From a bacterium (GTDB lineage: Bacteria > Actinomycetota > Acidimicrobiia > Spongiisociales > UBA5794): a stretch of 33,810 nt of DNA. The notes below the pieces were generated by a model. The model saw only the letters and a list, made by a program, of their open reading frames with translations. It was not told where the DNA came from and made no database searches. The stretch is taken from contig JAAETI010000133.1 in the NCBI GenBank assembly GCA_024228555.1, positions 1 through 33,810 of the forward strand, read 5' to 3'. Of the stretch, positions 1 through 7,861 are shown one piece after another. A program made the translations under genes and the position numbers. The first letter of the stretch is position 1; every line of letters starts with the position of its first letter.

Positions 1-987
1 ACCGTCTGCTGCAGGTGTTCCCTCGGGGAAGAACGACGAGAAGAACGATGCCTGGCGGTGCATGAAGCACTTGCCGTCTACGAGCGGCTCAGCGTTGTCG
101 CCGAAACCGGTCGATGCAATCGAGCCACCGGCCGAGAACACAGCGCCCTCGGTGTTCCAGAGGTTGAGGATCTCGTCGAAGACCATCGTGACGCGCTCGT
201 CGGAGAACGGTACCTCGTTGGCTACCCACTGGTCATAGACATCGGCGCCGTTGAAACGGAGCATGAGGTCTTCGACCCAGTCGGTGAACGTCCAACCAGT
301 TGCTGGGCCAGATTCAATACCGACACACCATGGAGTGTTGCCGTCGGCGATCATCTGATTGCTAAGAGCGACCAAGTCGTCCCAAGTCTCGGGGACGGTG
401 TAGCCAGCAGCCGTGAACGGTGCGGGCTGGTACCAAACGAGAGACTTCAGGTCAGCCTTGGTCGGGATACCGAACTGAGTACCGTCGACATTGCCGAACG
501 AAGTCCATGCGTCGATATGGTTCTCGGTCATTACGGCTTCAACATCAGCTGGAAGCGGTAGCAACACGCCCTGGCGGGCGAAGTCGGCAAGCTTGCCTGG
601 CTGCGGGAAGACAAAGACATCCGGCGGGTTGCCACCGGCTACCTGTGCGTTGATCTGATCGGCAGCATCACGAGCACCCGTGTAGATGATCTCGATGCCG
701 GTGTCAGCGGACAACAGGTCGAGTGCGGCCTGAAGAGCGCCCGCCTCTGCCTCGGTCTCTTCGGGTCCGAACACCGTTACGCGAGTACCGGACAGATCGA
801 CCATTGGTTCGGTCGTGTCAGATGCTGCCGTGGTATCGGTTCCACTGTCGTCGGGTGCGGCTGTCGTATCGGCAGCCGCCGTTGTATCTGAGGGAGCCGC
901 AGTCGTATCATCGCCACCATCATCGCCGCACGCAGCAGCAACAAGGGCAAAGACAACGAGTAGCAGCAACCACTTGAATTGCTTCAT
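1..987 (-). CDS. Sugar ABC transporter substrate-binding lipoprotein (family 1), 3' end outside window
   Basis: The gene starts at ATG 987-985 behind a strong GGAGGAGG ribosome site and runs off the left edge, so only about the first 329 residues are visible. The N-terminus is a lipoprotein signal (positive MKQFKW, hydrophobic stretch, lipobox VAAAC with Cys20), followed by an Asp/Thr/Ala-rich linker typical of actinobacterial surface lipoproteins. The mature part resembles family 1 solute-binding proteins of the alpha-glucoside/oligosaccharide type: a GNPPDVFVFPQPG segment, a GIPTKADLKSLVWY segment and a WCVGIESG...GWTFTDWVED segment. It should capture a sugar outside the membrane for an ABC permease that would lie to the left. 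It is divergent from the six-gene operon starting at 1258, so the two may share substrate or regulation. The family is fairly sure; the substrate is not known. Confidence 0.85.
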   Translation of the reverse strand, partial: MKQFKWLLLLVVFALVAAACGDDGGDDTTAAPSDTTAAADTTAAPDDSGTDTTAASDTTEPMVDLSGTRVTVFGPEETEAEAGALQAALDLLSADTGIEIIYTGARDAADQINAQVAGGNPPDVFVFPQPGKLADFARQGVLLPLPADVEAVMTENHIDAWTSFGNVDGTQFGIPTKADLKSLVWYQPAPFTAAGYTVPETWDDLVALSNQMIADGNTPWCVGIESGPATGWTFTDWVEDLMLRFNGADVYDQWVANEVPFSDERVTMVFDEILNLWNTEGAVFSAGGSIASTGFGDNAEPLVDGKCFMHRQASFFSSFFPEGTPAADG

Positions 988-1205
988 GGAGTCCTCCTCC
1001 TTGAGCATCGACCGAGCGCCGATGCACGTGTAACCATACCGAGGCGAGTCGTCCGCGCAAAGTCGCTCAGCCCATTTTCTGGTATGCCCTGGAACCGCAT
1101 CCAGACCCGGAATTGGACTTCACTCCCCGGCCCTTGCGGTACTAGTCTGACGCTTGCATGAGTTGAGGCTCGATGTTCCCCAAAACACCAGCACTGCTCT
1201 TGCTA

Positions 1206-1241
1206 GAACCAGAAACGGAACCGGTTCCACTGGTAGGAACC
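1206..1241. promoter_or_regulatory. Nested palindrome upstream of the six-gene operon, possible operator variant
   Basis: Within the 270-base divergent gap 988-1257, a perfect 12-base palindrome GGAACCGGTTCC lies at 1217-1228. It is flanked by an ACCAG/CTGGT inverted pair and by further half-sites, AGAACC at 1206 and GGAACC at 1236. The half-sites GGAAC and GTTCC are those of the palindrome found five times elsewhere in the window, but here two extra bases (CG) separate them. It sits 30-40 bases before the start at 1258, where a repressor could block transcription. Whether the same protein binds is uncertain because half-site spacing normally matters. I see no convincing -10/-35 pair in this gap; a TATGGT (minus strand, 1034-1039) is a weak candidate for the leftward gene. 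Confidence 0.45.
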
Positions 1242-1257
1242 AAATGCGGAGACAGCG

Positions 1258-2190
1258 ATGGCACAGGTAGTTGTATCGGAGTTCATGAACGAAGCCGCAT
1301 TGGCTCCGCTGCAAGACCGGTTCTCCGTCTTGTTTGACCCCGAGCTAGTGGACAAGAGAGATGAATTGCTGGTGGCGGTTGGTGCGGCCGAGGCTGTCAT
1401 CGTTCGCAACCGGACCCAGGTAGATACCGGGTTGCTTGCCGCGGCACCAGCGCTTCGCACCGTCGGACGGCTCGGAGTTGGACTCGACAACATCGACCTC
1501 GAGGCTTGCCGAGGGCGTGGAATCGAGGTGCACCCGGCAACTGGGGCAAATGCACTGGCAGTTGCCGAGTATGTTATTGCCTCGATCTTGATTCTGTTCC
1601 GCGGCGCCTACCAAGCGCAATCGCGCATGCTCGACGGCTCGTGGCCCCGTGCGAACCTCCAGGGCCGCGAGACCTCTGGCAAGCGGCTGGCGCTCGTTGG
1701 TCTCGGTGGGATTGCGCGGCTTGTCGCCGCCAGGGCAGCCGCCCTCGGCATGGTCGTGACCGCCCACGACCCTTACCTGGGCCCCGACGATACGGCGTGG
1801 AGTCAGGTGAAGCGCATGGAATCTCTCGAAGAGCTACTGCGTGGCGCCGATGCCGTCAGTCTGCATGTGCCGCTCACCGACGGGACCCGCCACCTCCTCA
1901 ATGACCAGACCCTGCAAGCCCTCGCCCCTGGAGCGATCGTGGTGAACACCTCACGTGGCGGCATCATTGACGATGCCGCTTTGGCAGCAGCGGTCCGCAA
2001 CGGTCACATCGGTGGGGCCGCCCTCGATGTATTCGAGGACGAACCACTGACCGCCACCGGTGCGGAGATGTTCTCCGGCCTCGACAACCTTGTTCTGACC
2101 CCGCACATCGCAGGCCTCACCGCGGAATCGAATTCCCGCGTTGACGAGGTGACGGTGCGCAACGTATTGACGACCTTGACCGACAACTAA
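1258..2190 (+). CDS. D-isomer-specific 2-hydroxyacid dehydrogenase, (S)-sulfolactate dehydrogenase-like
   Basis: A 310-residue NAD(P)-dependent dehydrogenase of the phosphoglycerate dehydrogenase/2-hydroxyacid dehydrogenase family, interconverting a 2-hydroxyacid and a 2-oxoacid. The Rossmann motif GLGGIA is at about 148-153. The catalytic triad is present: Arg233 in NTSRGG, Glu262 in DVFEDEP and His283 in TPHIAG. The N-terminus (VVVSEFMNEAAL), IVRNRTQVD and GRLGVGLDNIDLEAC strongly recall proteins annotated as (S)-sulfolactate dehydrogenase (SlcC). That resemblance is from memory and does not prove the substrate. It is the first gene of a six-gene operon with gaps of 30 bases or less. ATG 1258 has GGAG a few bases upstream. 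It lacks the C-terminal ACT/ASB domains of biosynthetic SerA, favouring a catabolic role. Confidence 0.85.
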   Translation: MAQVVVSEFMNEAALAPLQDRFSVLFDPELVDKRDELLVAVGAAEAVIVRNRTQVDTGLLAAAPALRTVGRLGVGLDNIDLEACRGRGIEVHPATGANALAVAEYVIASILILFRGAYQAQSRMLDGSWPRANLQGRETSGKRLALVGLGGIARLVAARAAALGMVVTAHDPYLGPDDTAWSQVKRMESLEELLRGADAVSLHVPLTDGTRHLLNDQTLQALAPGAIVVNTSRGGIIDDAALAAAVRNGHIGGAALDVFEDEPLTATGAEMFSGLDNLVLTPHIAGLTAESNSRVDEVTVRNVLTTLTDN

Positions 2191-2210
2191 GCGAGCTACG
2201 GAGACAGCAA

Positions 2211-2873
2211 ATGAAACTCTTCCTCGACAGTGCCAAAACCGACGAGATCAAATGGGCCCTAGAGATGATGGACATCGACGGGGTGACCACGAACCCCGGG
2301 CATGTCAAGGCATCAGGCAAGCCGTTTATGTCGGTCATTGCGGAGATTGCCGAGATATTCGCCGGGACCGACAAACCGATCTCCGTCGAGGTCAATCCGC
2401 ATCTCGACGATTGGAACGAGATGGTCAAGGAAGGCAAGAAGCTTGCCGCCATATCTCCCAATTTCGTGATCAAGCTGCCGGCAACCGACGCCGGTTTCAA
2501 GTCTGTCTACGAGTTGGCGAACGACGGGATCAGGTCGAACCTGACGCTTGTCTTCTCCGCAGCACAGGCACTGCAAGCCATGCGCATGGGCGCTCACTTC
2601 GTCTCCCCTTTCGTTGGTTGGAAAGAGACCAACGGTGAAGAGACGACCCACTTCATCGATGAAGTCACCCAGATTCGCAACGTTTTCGGTTTCGAGACCG
2701 AGATCATCGTGGCGGCCGCCCGCAACACCCGCCAGCTGGTCAACTCCGCGGTCGTGGGTGCTGACATCATCACCGCCGGTCTCGCCGTCTTCAAGGATGG
2801 CTTCAGCCATCCGTTCACCGATGTCGGTCTTGCCAAGTTCCAGGCTTTCTGGGACGACACTCCGTACGAGTAG
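2211..2873 (+). CDS. Fructose-6-phosphate aldolase/transaldolase (short FSA type)
   Basis: A 220-residue single-domain TIM-barrel class I aldolase of the transaldolase family, the length typical of FSA/TalC. Active-site features are intact: Asp6 in the first strand (KLFLDSA), TTNPG at 26-30, the Schiff-base lysine Lys88 in FVIKLPAT, and SNLTLVFSAAQA near 109-120. Such enzymes cleave or transfer a dihydroxyacetone unit from a ketose with fructose-like C3/C4 stereochemistry. It follows the hydroxyacid dehydrogenase by 20 bases, has GGAG before its ATG, and its stop codon touches the next start. Beside an isomerase-like protein it could supply the carbon-carbon cleavage of a sugar pathway. Short members also include sulfofructose transaldolases, so the real donor ketose cannot be read from sequence. 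Confidence 0.88.
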   Translation: MKLFLDSAKTDEIKWALEMMDIDGVTTNPGHVKASGKPFMSVIAEIAEIFAGTDKPISVEVNPHLDDWNEMVKEGKKLAAISPNFVIKLPATDAGFKSVYELANDGIRSNLTLVFSAAQALQAMRMGAHFVSPFVGWKETNGEETTHFIDEVTQIRNVFGFETEIIVAAARNTRQLVNSAVVGADIITAGLAVFKDGFSHPFTDVGLAKFQAFWDDTPYE

Positions 2874-4291
2874 TGGAAATGAACCCATCCAGAAACCGTG
2901 TCGGTGTCATTGCGCTAGCTCGCCCAACCTTCGACGTTCCATACGCTGAAGAGGTAGCGGCGCAGGCGATGCAGACCCTCGCCGGTCTCGATGCCGATCT
3001 TGTCGGATCTGCAGATTTGCTATTCGATGCGGAGAGCACCGAGGTTGCGCTTGGCCAGTTCGACGGTATCGAACTCGACGCACTGTTGCTCCTCCAGGTG
3101 TCCTTCACCGACTCGTCGATGACTGAGGCGATTGGGGCACGTTTTGATGCTCCGATCATCCTCTGGTCGTTTCCGGAGGAGCGGGTTGGAGGACGTCTTC
3201 GGCTCAACTCCTTCTGCGGTCTCAATCTGGCCGCTTTTGCGCTTGTCAATGCCGGAAGCGCCTTTGGCTATGTCCATCGCAATGCCGACGACGCTGGTGC
3301 AGTCGGTGATATCACCGGTCTGCTGACGGGCACGATCGGCCAACCACCGACGCAGCGCCGTCGGCCAAAGGAGACATCGACCAGCGCGGCAGCGGTCGCC
3401 ATGGTGGCCGCATCAAAGCTGTCGGCAACGACGATCGGCGTTATTGGTGATCGGCCGGTTGGGTTCGATCCATGTGGGTACGACCCCGACAAGTTGACCG
3501 GTGTCACGGGGGTCAAGGTAGAGCGCAAGGAGCTCGAAGACCTGTTCAGTAGCGCTGCCGCCGTCCCGGCACCGGTACTTGCTGCCACCCGGCAACGTGC
3601 CAATCAGTCGCTGGGGAACCTCGATGAGCTGGAGCAGGAAGCACTGGACAAGTCGTTGAGCCTCTACGGGGGTTTGAAGGGTCTGATCTCTGATGGTGGC
3701 TGGGCCGGTGTTGCCACCAGGTGCTGGCCGGAGTGTTTCACCGACTACGGCGGAGCTGCATGCTCGCCGCAGAGCATGCTCATCGATGACGGTATCCCCG
3801 GTACCTGCGAAGCAGACGTGTATGGAAATGTCACGGCGCTGCTCTTGCAGTACGTTGCGGGCGAGCCATCGTTTGTGGCGGATCTTGTCGAGATGGACAC
3901 CGATGGTGACACGGGCGTGATGTGGCATTGCGGGCTGGCACCCATGCACATGGCGCCGGAAGATGGCTCGGCGACCGGCACGATTCACTCGAACCGGGCC
4001 AAGCCGTTGCTCAACGAGTTTGCGCTCCGTCCCGGACGAGTCACGTTGGCCAGGCTCAGTCAGGCCGGCGGTGTGCAGTCGTTGGTGATCGGTGGGGGGA
4101 CGATGCTCGATGCGCCATTGGCGTTCTCGGGGACGGCTGGTGTCATCGAATTCGACAGACCAGCTCCCGAAGTTGTGGCCACCATCATGCGGGAAGGTCT
4201 CGAACACCACTTTGGAATTGTGTACGGCGAGTATCGCGAAGAACTGGAAGCCCTGGCCGCAAACTGGGGTATCCCTGTAGTCGATTTGTAA
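2873..4291 (+). CDS. L-fucose/L-arabinose isomerase-like protein
   Basis: About 470 residues with the layout of the L-fucose isomerase-like family: two alpha/beta domains (to about 300) followed by a beta-rich C-terminal domain. Recognisable parts are VGVIALARPTFDVPYAEE at the N-terminus, the central segment RCWPEC, the E-x-D-x-x-G style segment GTCEADVYG and a late MWHCG. Family members interconvert aldoses and ketoses with a divalent metal. Directly after a transaldolase-type aldolase, it could provide the ketose substrate. GTG 2873 overlaps the previous stop by one base; ATG 2879 is an equally possible start and neither has a strong ribosome site. Some family members have no proven isomerase activity, so the reaction is an inference. 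Confidence 0.7.
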   Translation: MEMNPSRNRVGVIALARPTFDVPYAEEVAAQAMQTLAGLDADLVGSADLLFDAESTEVALGQFDGIELDALLLLQVSFTDSSMTEAIGARFDAPIILWSFPEERVGGRLRLNSFCGLNLAAFALVNAGSAFGYVHRNADDAGAVGDITGLLTGTIGQPPTQRRRPKETSTSAAAVAMVAASKLSATTIGVIGDRPVGFDPCGYDPDKLTGVTGVKVERKELEDLFSSAAAVPAPVLAATRQRANQSLGNLDELEQEALDKSLSLYGGLKGLISDGGWAGVATRCWPECFTDYGGAACSPQSMLIDDGIPGTCEADVYGNVTALLLQYVAGEPSFVADLVEMDTDGDTGVMWHCGLAPMHMAPEDGSATGTIHSNRAKPLLNEFALRPGRVTLARLSQAGGVQSLVIGGGTMLDAPLAFSGTAGVIEFDRPAPEVVATIMREGLEHHFGIVYGEYREELEALAANWGIPVVDL

Positions 4292-4306
4292 AAGAGGAGC
4301 AGCAAG

Positions 4307-5323
4307 ATGAGCAAGGTGAAGGTCGGCGTCGCCGGCTACGGAACAATCGGGAACAGGCTCGCTGCTGGTGTGGCGCGGCAAGATGACATGGAACTGGTCG
4401 GCGTCGCCGATGTTGCCCCCACCCTTTCGGTGCGGGCGTTGAAAGAGCGCGGGATGCCGTTCAAGCTCTTCACCGCCTTTGACGGCGCCGAGAAAGGTCT
4501 CGAGGAGGCCGGAATACCGGTGTCCGGCGGCTTTGACGATCTGCTCGGCGAAGTAGACGTCATGCTTGATGCTGCCCCCGGCGGGATCGGTGCCAAGAAC
4601 AAAGAGAAGTACGTCGCGGCTGGGGTGAAGGCAGTCTTCCAAGGTGGCGAGGCAGGCGAGGTCGCCGACGTGTTCTTCCACGGAACCGTCAACTACGAGA
4701 AGGGTCTCGGTGTTGACTATCTGAAGCTGACATCGTGCAACACAACCGGGCTGATCCGTGCGGTCCACGCAGTCCATGCCGCGGTTGGCCTCACCAAGAC
4801 GTTCATAACCATCGTGCGCCGTGTCTCGGATCCCGGTGACACCCACCGCGGTCTCACCAACGTGCTGCAGATGGACCCGATCCCCAACCATCAGGCTGTC
4901 GACCTCATGCACATCATGCCGGACGTCGAAGCGACGGGTTTGCTGGTGACTGCTCCGGTGACTCACGGTCACATCATCACTATCTCGGTCTCTCCGAAAG
5001 AGAAGATGTCTGTTGATGAGGCGGTTACCGCTTTCCGTAACTACCCGCGAATCAAGGTTGTTCGCATCGATGAGGGCTTCAACTCGAATGCCGCCATGTT
5101 CCAGTGGGCTCGCTACATGGAAAGCCCGCGCGCCGACCAGTATGAGATTGGTCTGTTCGAAGAGACCGTCGGTCTGTCCGGTGATGACGTTGTGTTTGCC
5201 ATCAACATCCCGCAGGAGTCGGTGACGATTCCCGAGACGATTGATGCGGTGCGAGCCGCGATGGAGATGCAGTCCACCGGCGCCGAAGCAGTTGCACTGA
5301 CCGACAAGTATCTCGGCATATAG
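4307..5323 (+). CDS. Archaeal-type (type II) glyceraldehyde-3-phosphate dehydrogenase
   Basis: A 338-residue protein matching the archaeal phosphorylating GAPDH class rather than bacterial GapA. Evidence includes the N-terminal VKVGVAGYGTIGNRLA with nucleotide motif GYGTIG at 10-15, DAAPGGIGAKNK near 88-99, FQGGEAGEVA, the catalytic cysteine Cys144 in SCNTTGL, IVRRVSDP near 169-176 for phosphate contacts, and the C-terminal RADQYEIGLFEETV. Known members oxidise glyceraldehyde-3-phosphate to 1,3-bisphosphoglycerate with NAD(P). The usual PSHHG motif reads PNHQA here (194-197), so the second histidine is Gln, which could signal altered specificity. It has GAGGAG before ATG 4307 and lies inside a sugar operon, so it may oxidise the aldehyde released by the neighbouring aldolase. 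Family certain; substrate open. Confidence 0.87.
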   Translation: MSKVKVGVAGYGTIGNRLAAGVARQDDMELVGVADVAPTLSVRALKERGMPFKLFTAFDGAEKGLEEAGIPVSGGFDDLLGEVDVMLDAAPGGIGAKNKEKYVAAGVKAVFQGGEAGEVADVFFHGTVNYEKGLGVDYLKLTSCNTTGLIRAVHAVHAAVGLTKTFITIVRRVSDPGDTHRGLTNVLQMDPIPNHQAVDLMHIMPDVEATGLLVTAPVTHGHIITISVSPKEKMSVDEAVTAFRNYPRIKVVRIDEGFNSNAAMFQWARYMESPRADQYEIGLFEETVGLSGDDVVFAINIPQESVTIPETIDAVRAAMEMQSTGAEAVALTDKYLGI

Positions 5324-5334
5324 GAGAAGCTGAA

Positions 5335-6399
5335 GTGATCCGTTACGGCGTCATCGGGACCGGGATGATGGGTCTCGAGCACATCAACAACGTGAATGCT
5401 CTCGAGGGTGCCGCAGTCGTGGCGATCTCAGACCCTGATCCGCAGTCGCGGAAGTTTGGCAAAAACACTGCAGGTATCGAAGACGACATGGTTTTCGAGG
5501 ACCACAAGGATCTGCTGGCCGCGGGTGTCTGCGATGCGGTGGTGGTGGTGTCCCCGAATCACACCCATGCCGACGTCATGGAGGACGTCCTTGCCACCGA
5601 TGTGCATGTGCTCGTCGAGAAGCCATTGGGCACCTCGGTTGCCGAGTGCCGCCGCATTCTCAAAGCTGCGGAAGGCCACAACGGTGTGGTCTGGATGGGT
5701 CTCGAGTATCGGTACAAGCCACCGATTGCCGCTCTGGTCGATGCGGTACGTGCGGGTAATGCCGGTGCGGTGAAGATGGTGGCCATCAGGGAGCATCGCT
5801 TCCCCTTCCTGCCGAAGGTCGGTGACTGGAATAGGTTCCGCCGTAACTCGGGCGGCACCCTCGTCGAGAAGTGCTGTCACTTCTTTGACCTGATGATGCT
5901 GATCAACGAGGCAAAGCCGGTACGGGTATACGCCTCGGGGGCTCAGGACGTCAATCATCTCGATGAACGGTATGACGGGGAGACCCCCGACATCCTCGAC
6001 AACGCCTACGTCATTGTGGACTTCGATGACGGAACTCGCGGCATGATCGATCTATGCATGTTCGCCGAGGGCTCACGCAACGAGCAGGAGCTTGCGGTCA
6101 CCGGAGACACCGGGAAGGTCGAGTCGTTTGTGCCCGAGGCTGTTCTGCGGCTGGGTCGCCGTGCCGAGCGCTCGGTTACCGAGCACCCGGTCTCTGACGA
6201 TCACGTTGCCTACGCCGGTCTTCATGAGGGCGCAAGCTATCTGGAGCACGTCGATTTCTTGGACGCCATTTGCAACGGCACTCCGCCCAAGGTCACCCTC
6301 GAGGACGGTCTGCTGGCAGTTGCGGTCGGAGAAGCCGCCCACCTTTCAATTGACGAGGGTCGCCCGGTCATGATGACCGAGGTCCTCGGTAGTAACTGA
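5335..6399 (+). CDS. Gfo/Idh/MocA-family oxidoreductase
   Basis: A 354-residue NAD(P)-dependent sugar or cyclitol dehydrogenase. The N-terminal Rossmann domain opens with YGVIGTGMMGLEH, the conserved EKP occurs in VEKPLGTS near residue 100, and the C-terminal domain has SGGTLVEKCCHFFDLM with the conserved His and Asp. The start is GTG 5335 with GGAG nine bases upstream; the gap to the GAPDH gene is 11 bases. The family covers inositol 2-dehydrogenase, glucose-fructose oxidoreductase and many uncharacterised sugar dehydrogenases. It is one of three such enzymes in the window, with IolG at 14909 and the gene at 18969, suggesting oxidation of several stereoisomers or intermediates. Exact substrate unknown. 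Confidence 0.88.
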   Translation: MIRYGVIGTGMMGLEHINNVNALEGAAVVAISDPDPQSRKFGKNTAGIEDDMVFEDHKDLLAAGVCDAVVVVSPNHTHADVMEDVLATDVHVLVEKPLGTSVAECRRILKAAEGHNGVVWMGLEYRYKPPIAALVDAVRAGNAGAVKMVAIREHRFPFLPKVGDWNRFRRNSGGTLVEKCCHFFDLMMLINEAKPVRVYASGAQDVNHLDERYDGETPDILDNAYVIVDFDDGTRGMIDLCMFAEGSRNEQELAVTGDTGKVESFVPEAVLRLGRRAERSVTEHPVSDDHVAYAGLHEGASYLEHVDFLDAICNGTPPKVTLEDGLLAVAVGEAAHLSIDEGRPVMMTEVLGSN

Positions 6400-6429
6400 C
6401 AAACCAATTCCATTTGGAGACCGATATAC

Positions 6430-7635
6430 ATGGCCCTGTCCATAAACCCCAACATCAAGCGCCTGGTTTGCTCGCGTACCGGCGAAGAGGTCGAGCACGA
6501 CGGCTTCAGCCATCCGATCGGGCTTTCCCCTGCCGGTTTCCCTGTCGCTGTCGAGTACGACCTCGCGGCTATCTCTGAGCAGTTCGGGGATGACCTGTTT
6601 GTGGACCGTCCCGGGATGTGGCGCTACACCAACCTGCTCCCAGTGGCAGGGGTGCCTGACGCTTATGGCGCCGATGTTGGCCAGACCCCGACCGTGCCGT
6701 ATCCAGATTTGAGCGAGCGGTACGGAATCGACCTTTGGGTCAAGCACGAGGGTGGCAACCCGACCGGCAGTTTTAAGGACCGCGGTCTTGCGGTCGGGGT
6801 TGCTTTGGGGCATGCGCTTGGTGCCGAGTCGTTCTTCCTTCCCACCCAGGGCAACGCAGGTGTTGCTGCCTCGTTGTTCTCGACCCGTCTTGGGTTGCGG
6901 GCGTGCCGGGTCACGATGCCGGAGGACTACGTCGGTGGCATGTATCACAAGGCGTGTGCTCACTATGGGGGAGAGGTCAGTTTCTTTGGCCCGAACATTG
7001 CCGCGGCAGGCAAGTTTGCCCGTGAGCAAATGGCTGAAGAGGTTGCCGCCGGCCGTAGCGTCGATCTTTCGACCTTCTTCGAGCCGGGGCGTCTCGAGGG
7101 TAAGAAGACCATGGGTCTGGAGATCTTCGAGCAGTTTGGTGACGATCTGCCCGACTGGGTTGTCTACCCAACCGGTGGCGGCACCGGGCTGGTCGGTATC
7201 TGGAAGGCGTTTGAGGAGCTGAAGGCGCTCGGTCTCATCCCGGTAGACAAGGCGATGCCAAAGATGGTTGCTGTGCAGTCGGTCAATTGTGCGCCGGTCG
7301 TTGAGTCATTCCGTGCTGGCTCCGAGCTGGTCGCTCCGGTTACTAGCGAAGGCACTATCGCCGATGGCCTTGATGTCCCCGGCGCCATAATGGGCCACGA
7401 GATCCTGCGGGTTCTCCGTGATAGTGGTGGCCAAGGCGTTGCGGTGACCGAGGAAGACATCACCGTTGCCTACAACGAGCTGGCCGCGGTTGGCGCAGCT
7501 TCCGGTTTTGAGGGATCGGCAACGCTCGCCGCAACCAAGAGCCTGCTCGAGTCCGGCTCGATTACGGCCGGCGAGAAGGTCCTGCTTCTCAATACCAACA
7601 GCCCCTGGGTAGCCCTTTCCAAGACGCTGAGTTAG
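6430..7635 (+). CDS. Threonine synthase-like PLP-dependent (fold type II) enzyme
   Basis: A 401-residue protein with threonine synthase architecture. There is a short N-terminal CSRTG segment, where many threonine synthases carry a small zinc-ribbon-like region, then the PLP lysine Lys116 in GGNPTGSFKDRG, QGNAGVAAS and the phosphate-binding glycine-rich loop PTGGGTGLVG. Threonine synthase converts O-phosphohomoserine to threonine. Related fold-II enzymes do other beta/gamma eliminations or replacements, including cysteate synthase. It is the last gene of the six-gene sugar operon, 30 bases after the dehydrogenase, with GGAG before ATG 6430 and no thrA/thrB nearby. That context is odd for plain threonine biosynthesis and hints at a different phosphorylated or sulfonated hydroxy/amino-acid substrate. 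Family sure; function not. Confidence 0.8.
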   Translation: MALSINPNIKRLVCSRTGEEVEHDGFSHPIGLSPAGFPVAVEYDLAAISEQFGDDLFVDRPGMWRYTNLLPVAGVPDAYGADVGQTPTVPYPDLSERYGIDLWVKHEGGNPTGSFKDRGLAVGVALGHALGAESFFLPTQGNAGVAASLFSTRLGLRACRVTMPEDYVGGMYHKACAHYGGEVSFFGPNIAAAGKFAREQMAEEVAAGRSVDLSTFFEPGRLEGKKTMGLEIFEQFGDDLPDWVVYPTGGGTGLVGIWKAFEELKALGLIPVDKAMPKMVAVQSVNCAPVVESFRAGSELVAPVTSEGTIADGLDVPGAIMGHEILRVLRDSGGQGVAVTEEDITVAYNELAAVGAASGFEGSATLAATKSLLESGSITAGEKVLLLNTNSPWVALSKTLS

Positions 7636-7650
7636 CAACCAAGCCCGCCC

Positions 7651-7680
7651 CAAGCCGGTCCAAGCCGGTCCAAGCCGGTC
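7651..7680. repeat. Three tandem copies of a 10-base unit
   Basis: The unit CAAGCCGGTC is repeated exactly three times at 7651-7680, just after the stop at 7635, and is followed by a degenerate fourth copy. It lies in the 226-base gap before the transaldolase gene at 7862. It is probably slippage-prone DNA; I see no hairpin or coding role. Confidence 0.8.
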
Positions 7681-7792
7681 CCAAGACCGTTCCTGCGTAC
7701 AACGGTGGCGTATATGCGCGACGAGGTACGCAAGAACGGAATCGGGATAGCCGTTGCGGTATGTGGTTCATAGTTGGATTGCCTCTTCCGCA

Positions 7793-7806
7793 TTGGAACG
7801 TTCCAA
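7793..7806. promoter_or_regulatory. Operator palindrome TTGGAACGTTCCAA, site 1 (transaldolase gene)
   Basis: A perfect 14-base palindrome 55 bases before the ATG at 7862. The same core occurs at 10254, 15959, 17917 and 25892, each time in an intergenic region before catabolic genes. The symmetric shape with a central CG is typical of LacI/GalR-family operators. A clear -10 box downstream is not evident at this copy, unlike at 15959, 17917 and 25892. Confidence 0.82.
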
Positions 7807-7861
7807 GCTAGTGTGGATGAGGCATCCGTGCGGTCGAAAAACAAGCCGGGAGGGAACGACA

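Noticed and set aside
58-977. Several plus-strand open frames over the first kilobase
   Set aside because: They are antisense to the binding-protein gene, which is not closed at the window edge and has an unmistakable lipoprotein signal and ribosome site on the minus strand.
3413-4972. Long open frame of 519 codons on the minus strand
   Set aside because: It lies antisense to the isomerase-like and GAPDH genes, both of which have clear family motifs; its translation shows no domain and is a codon-bias shadow.
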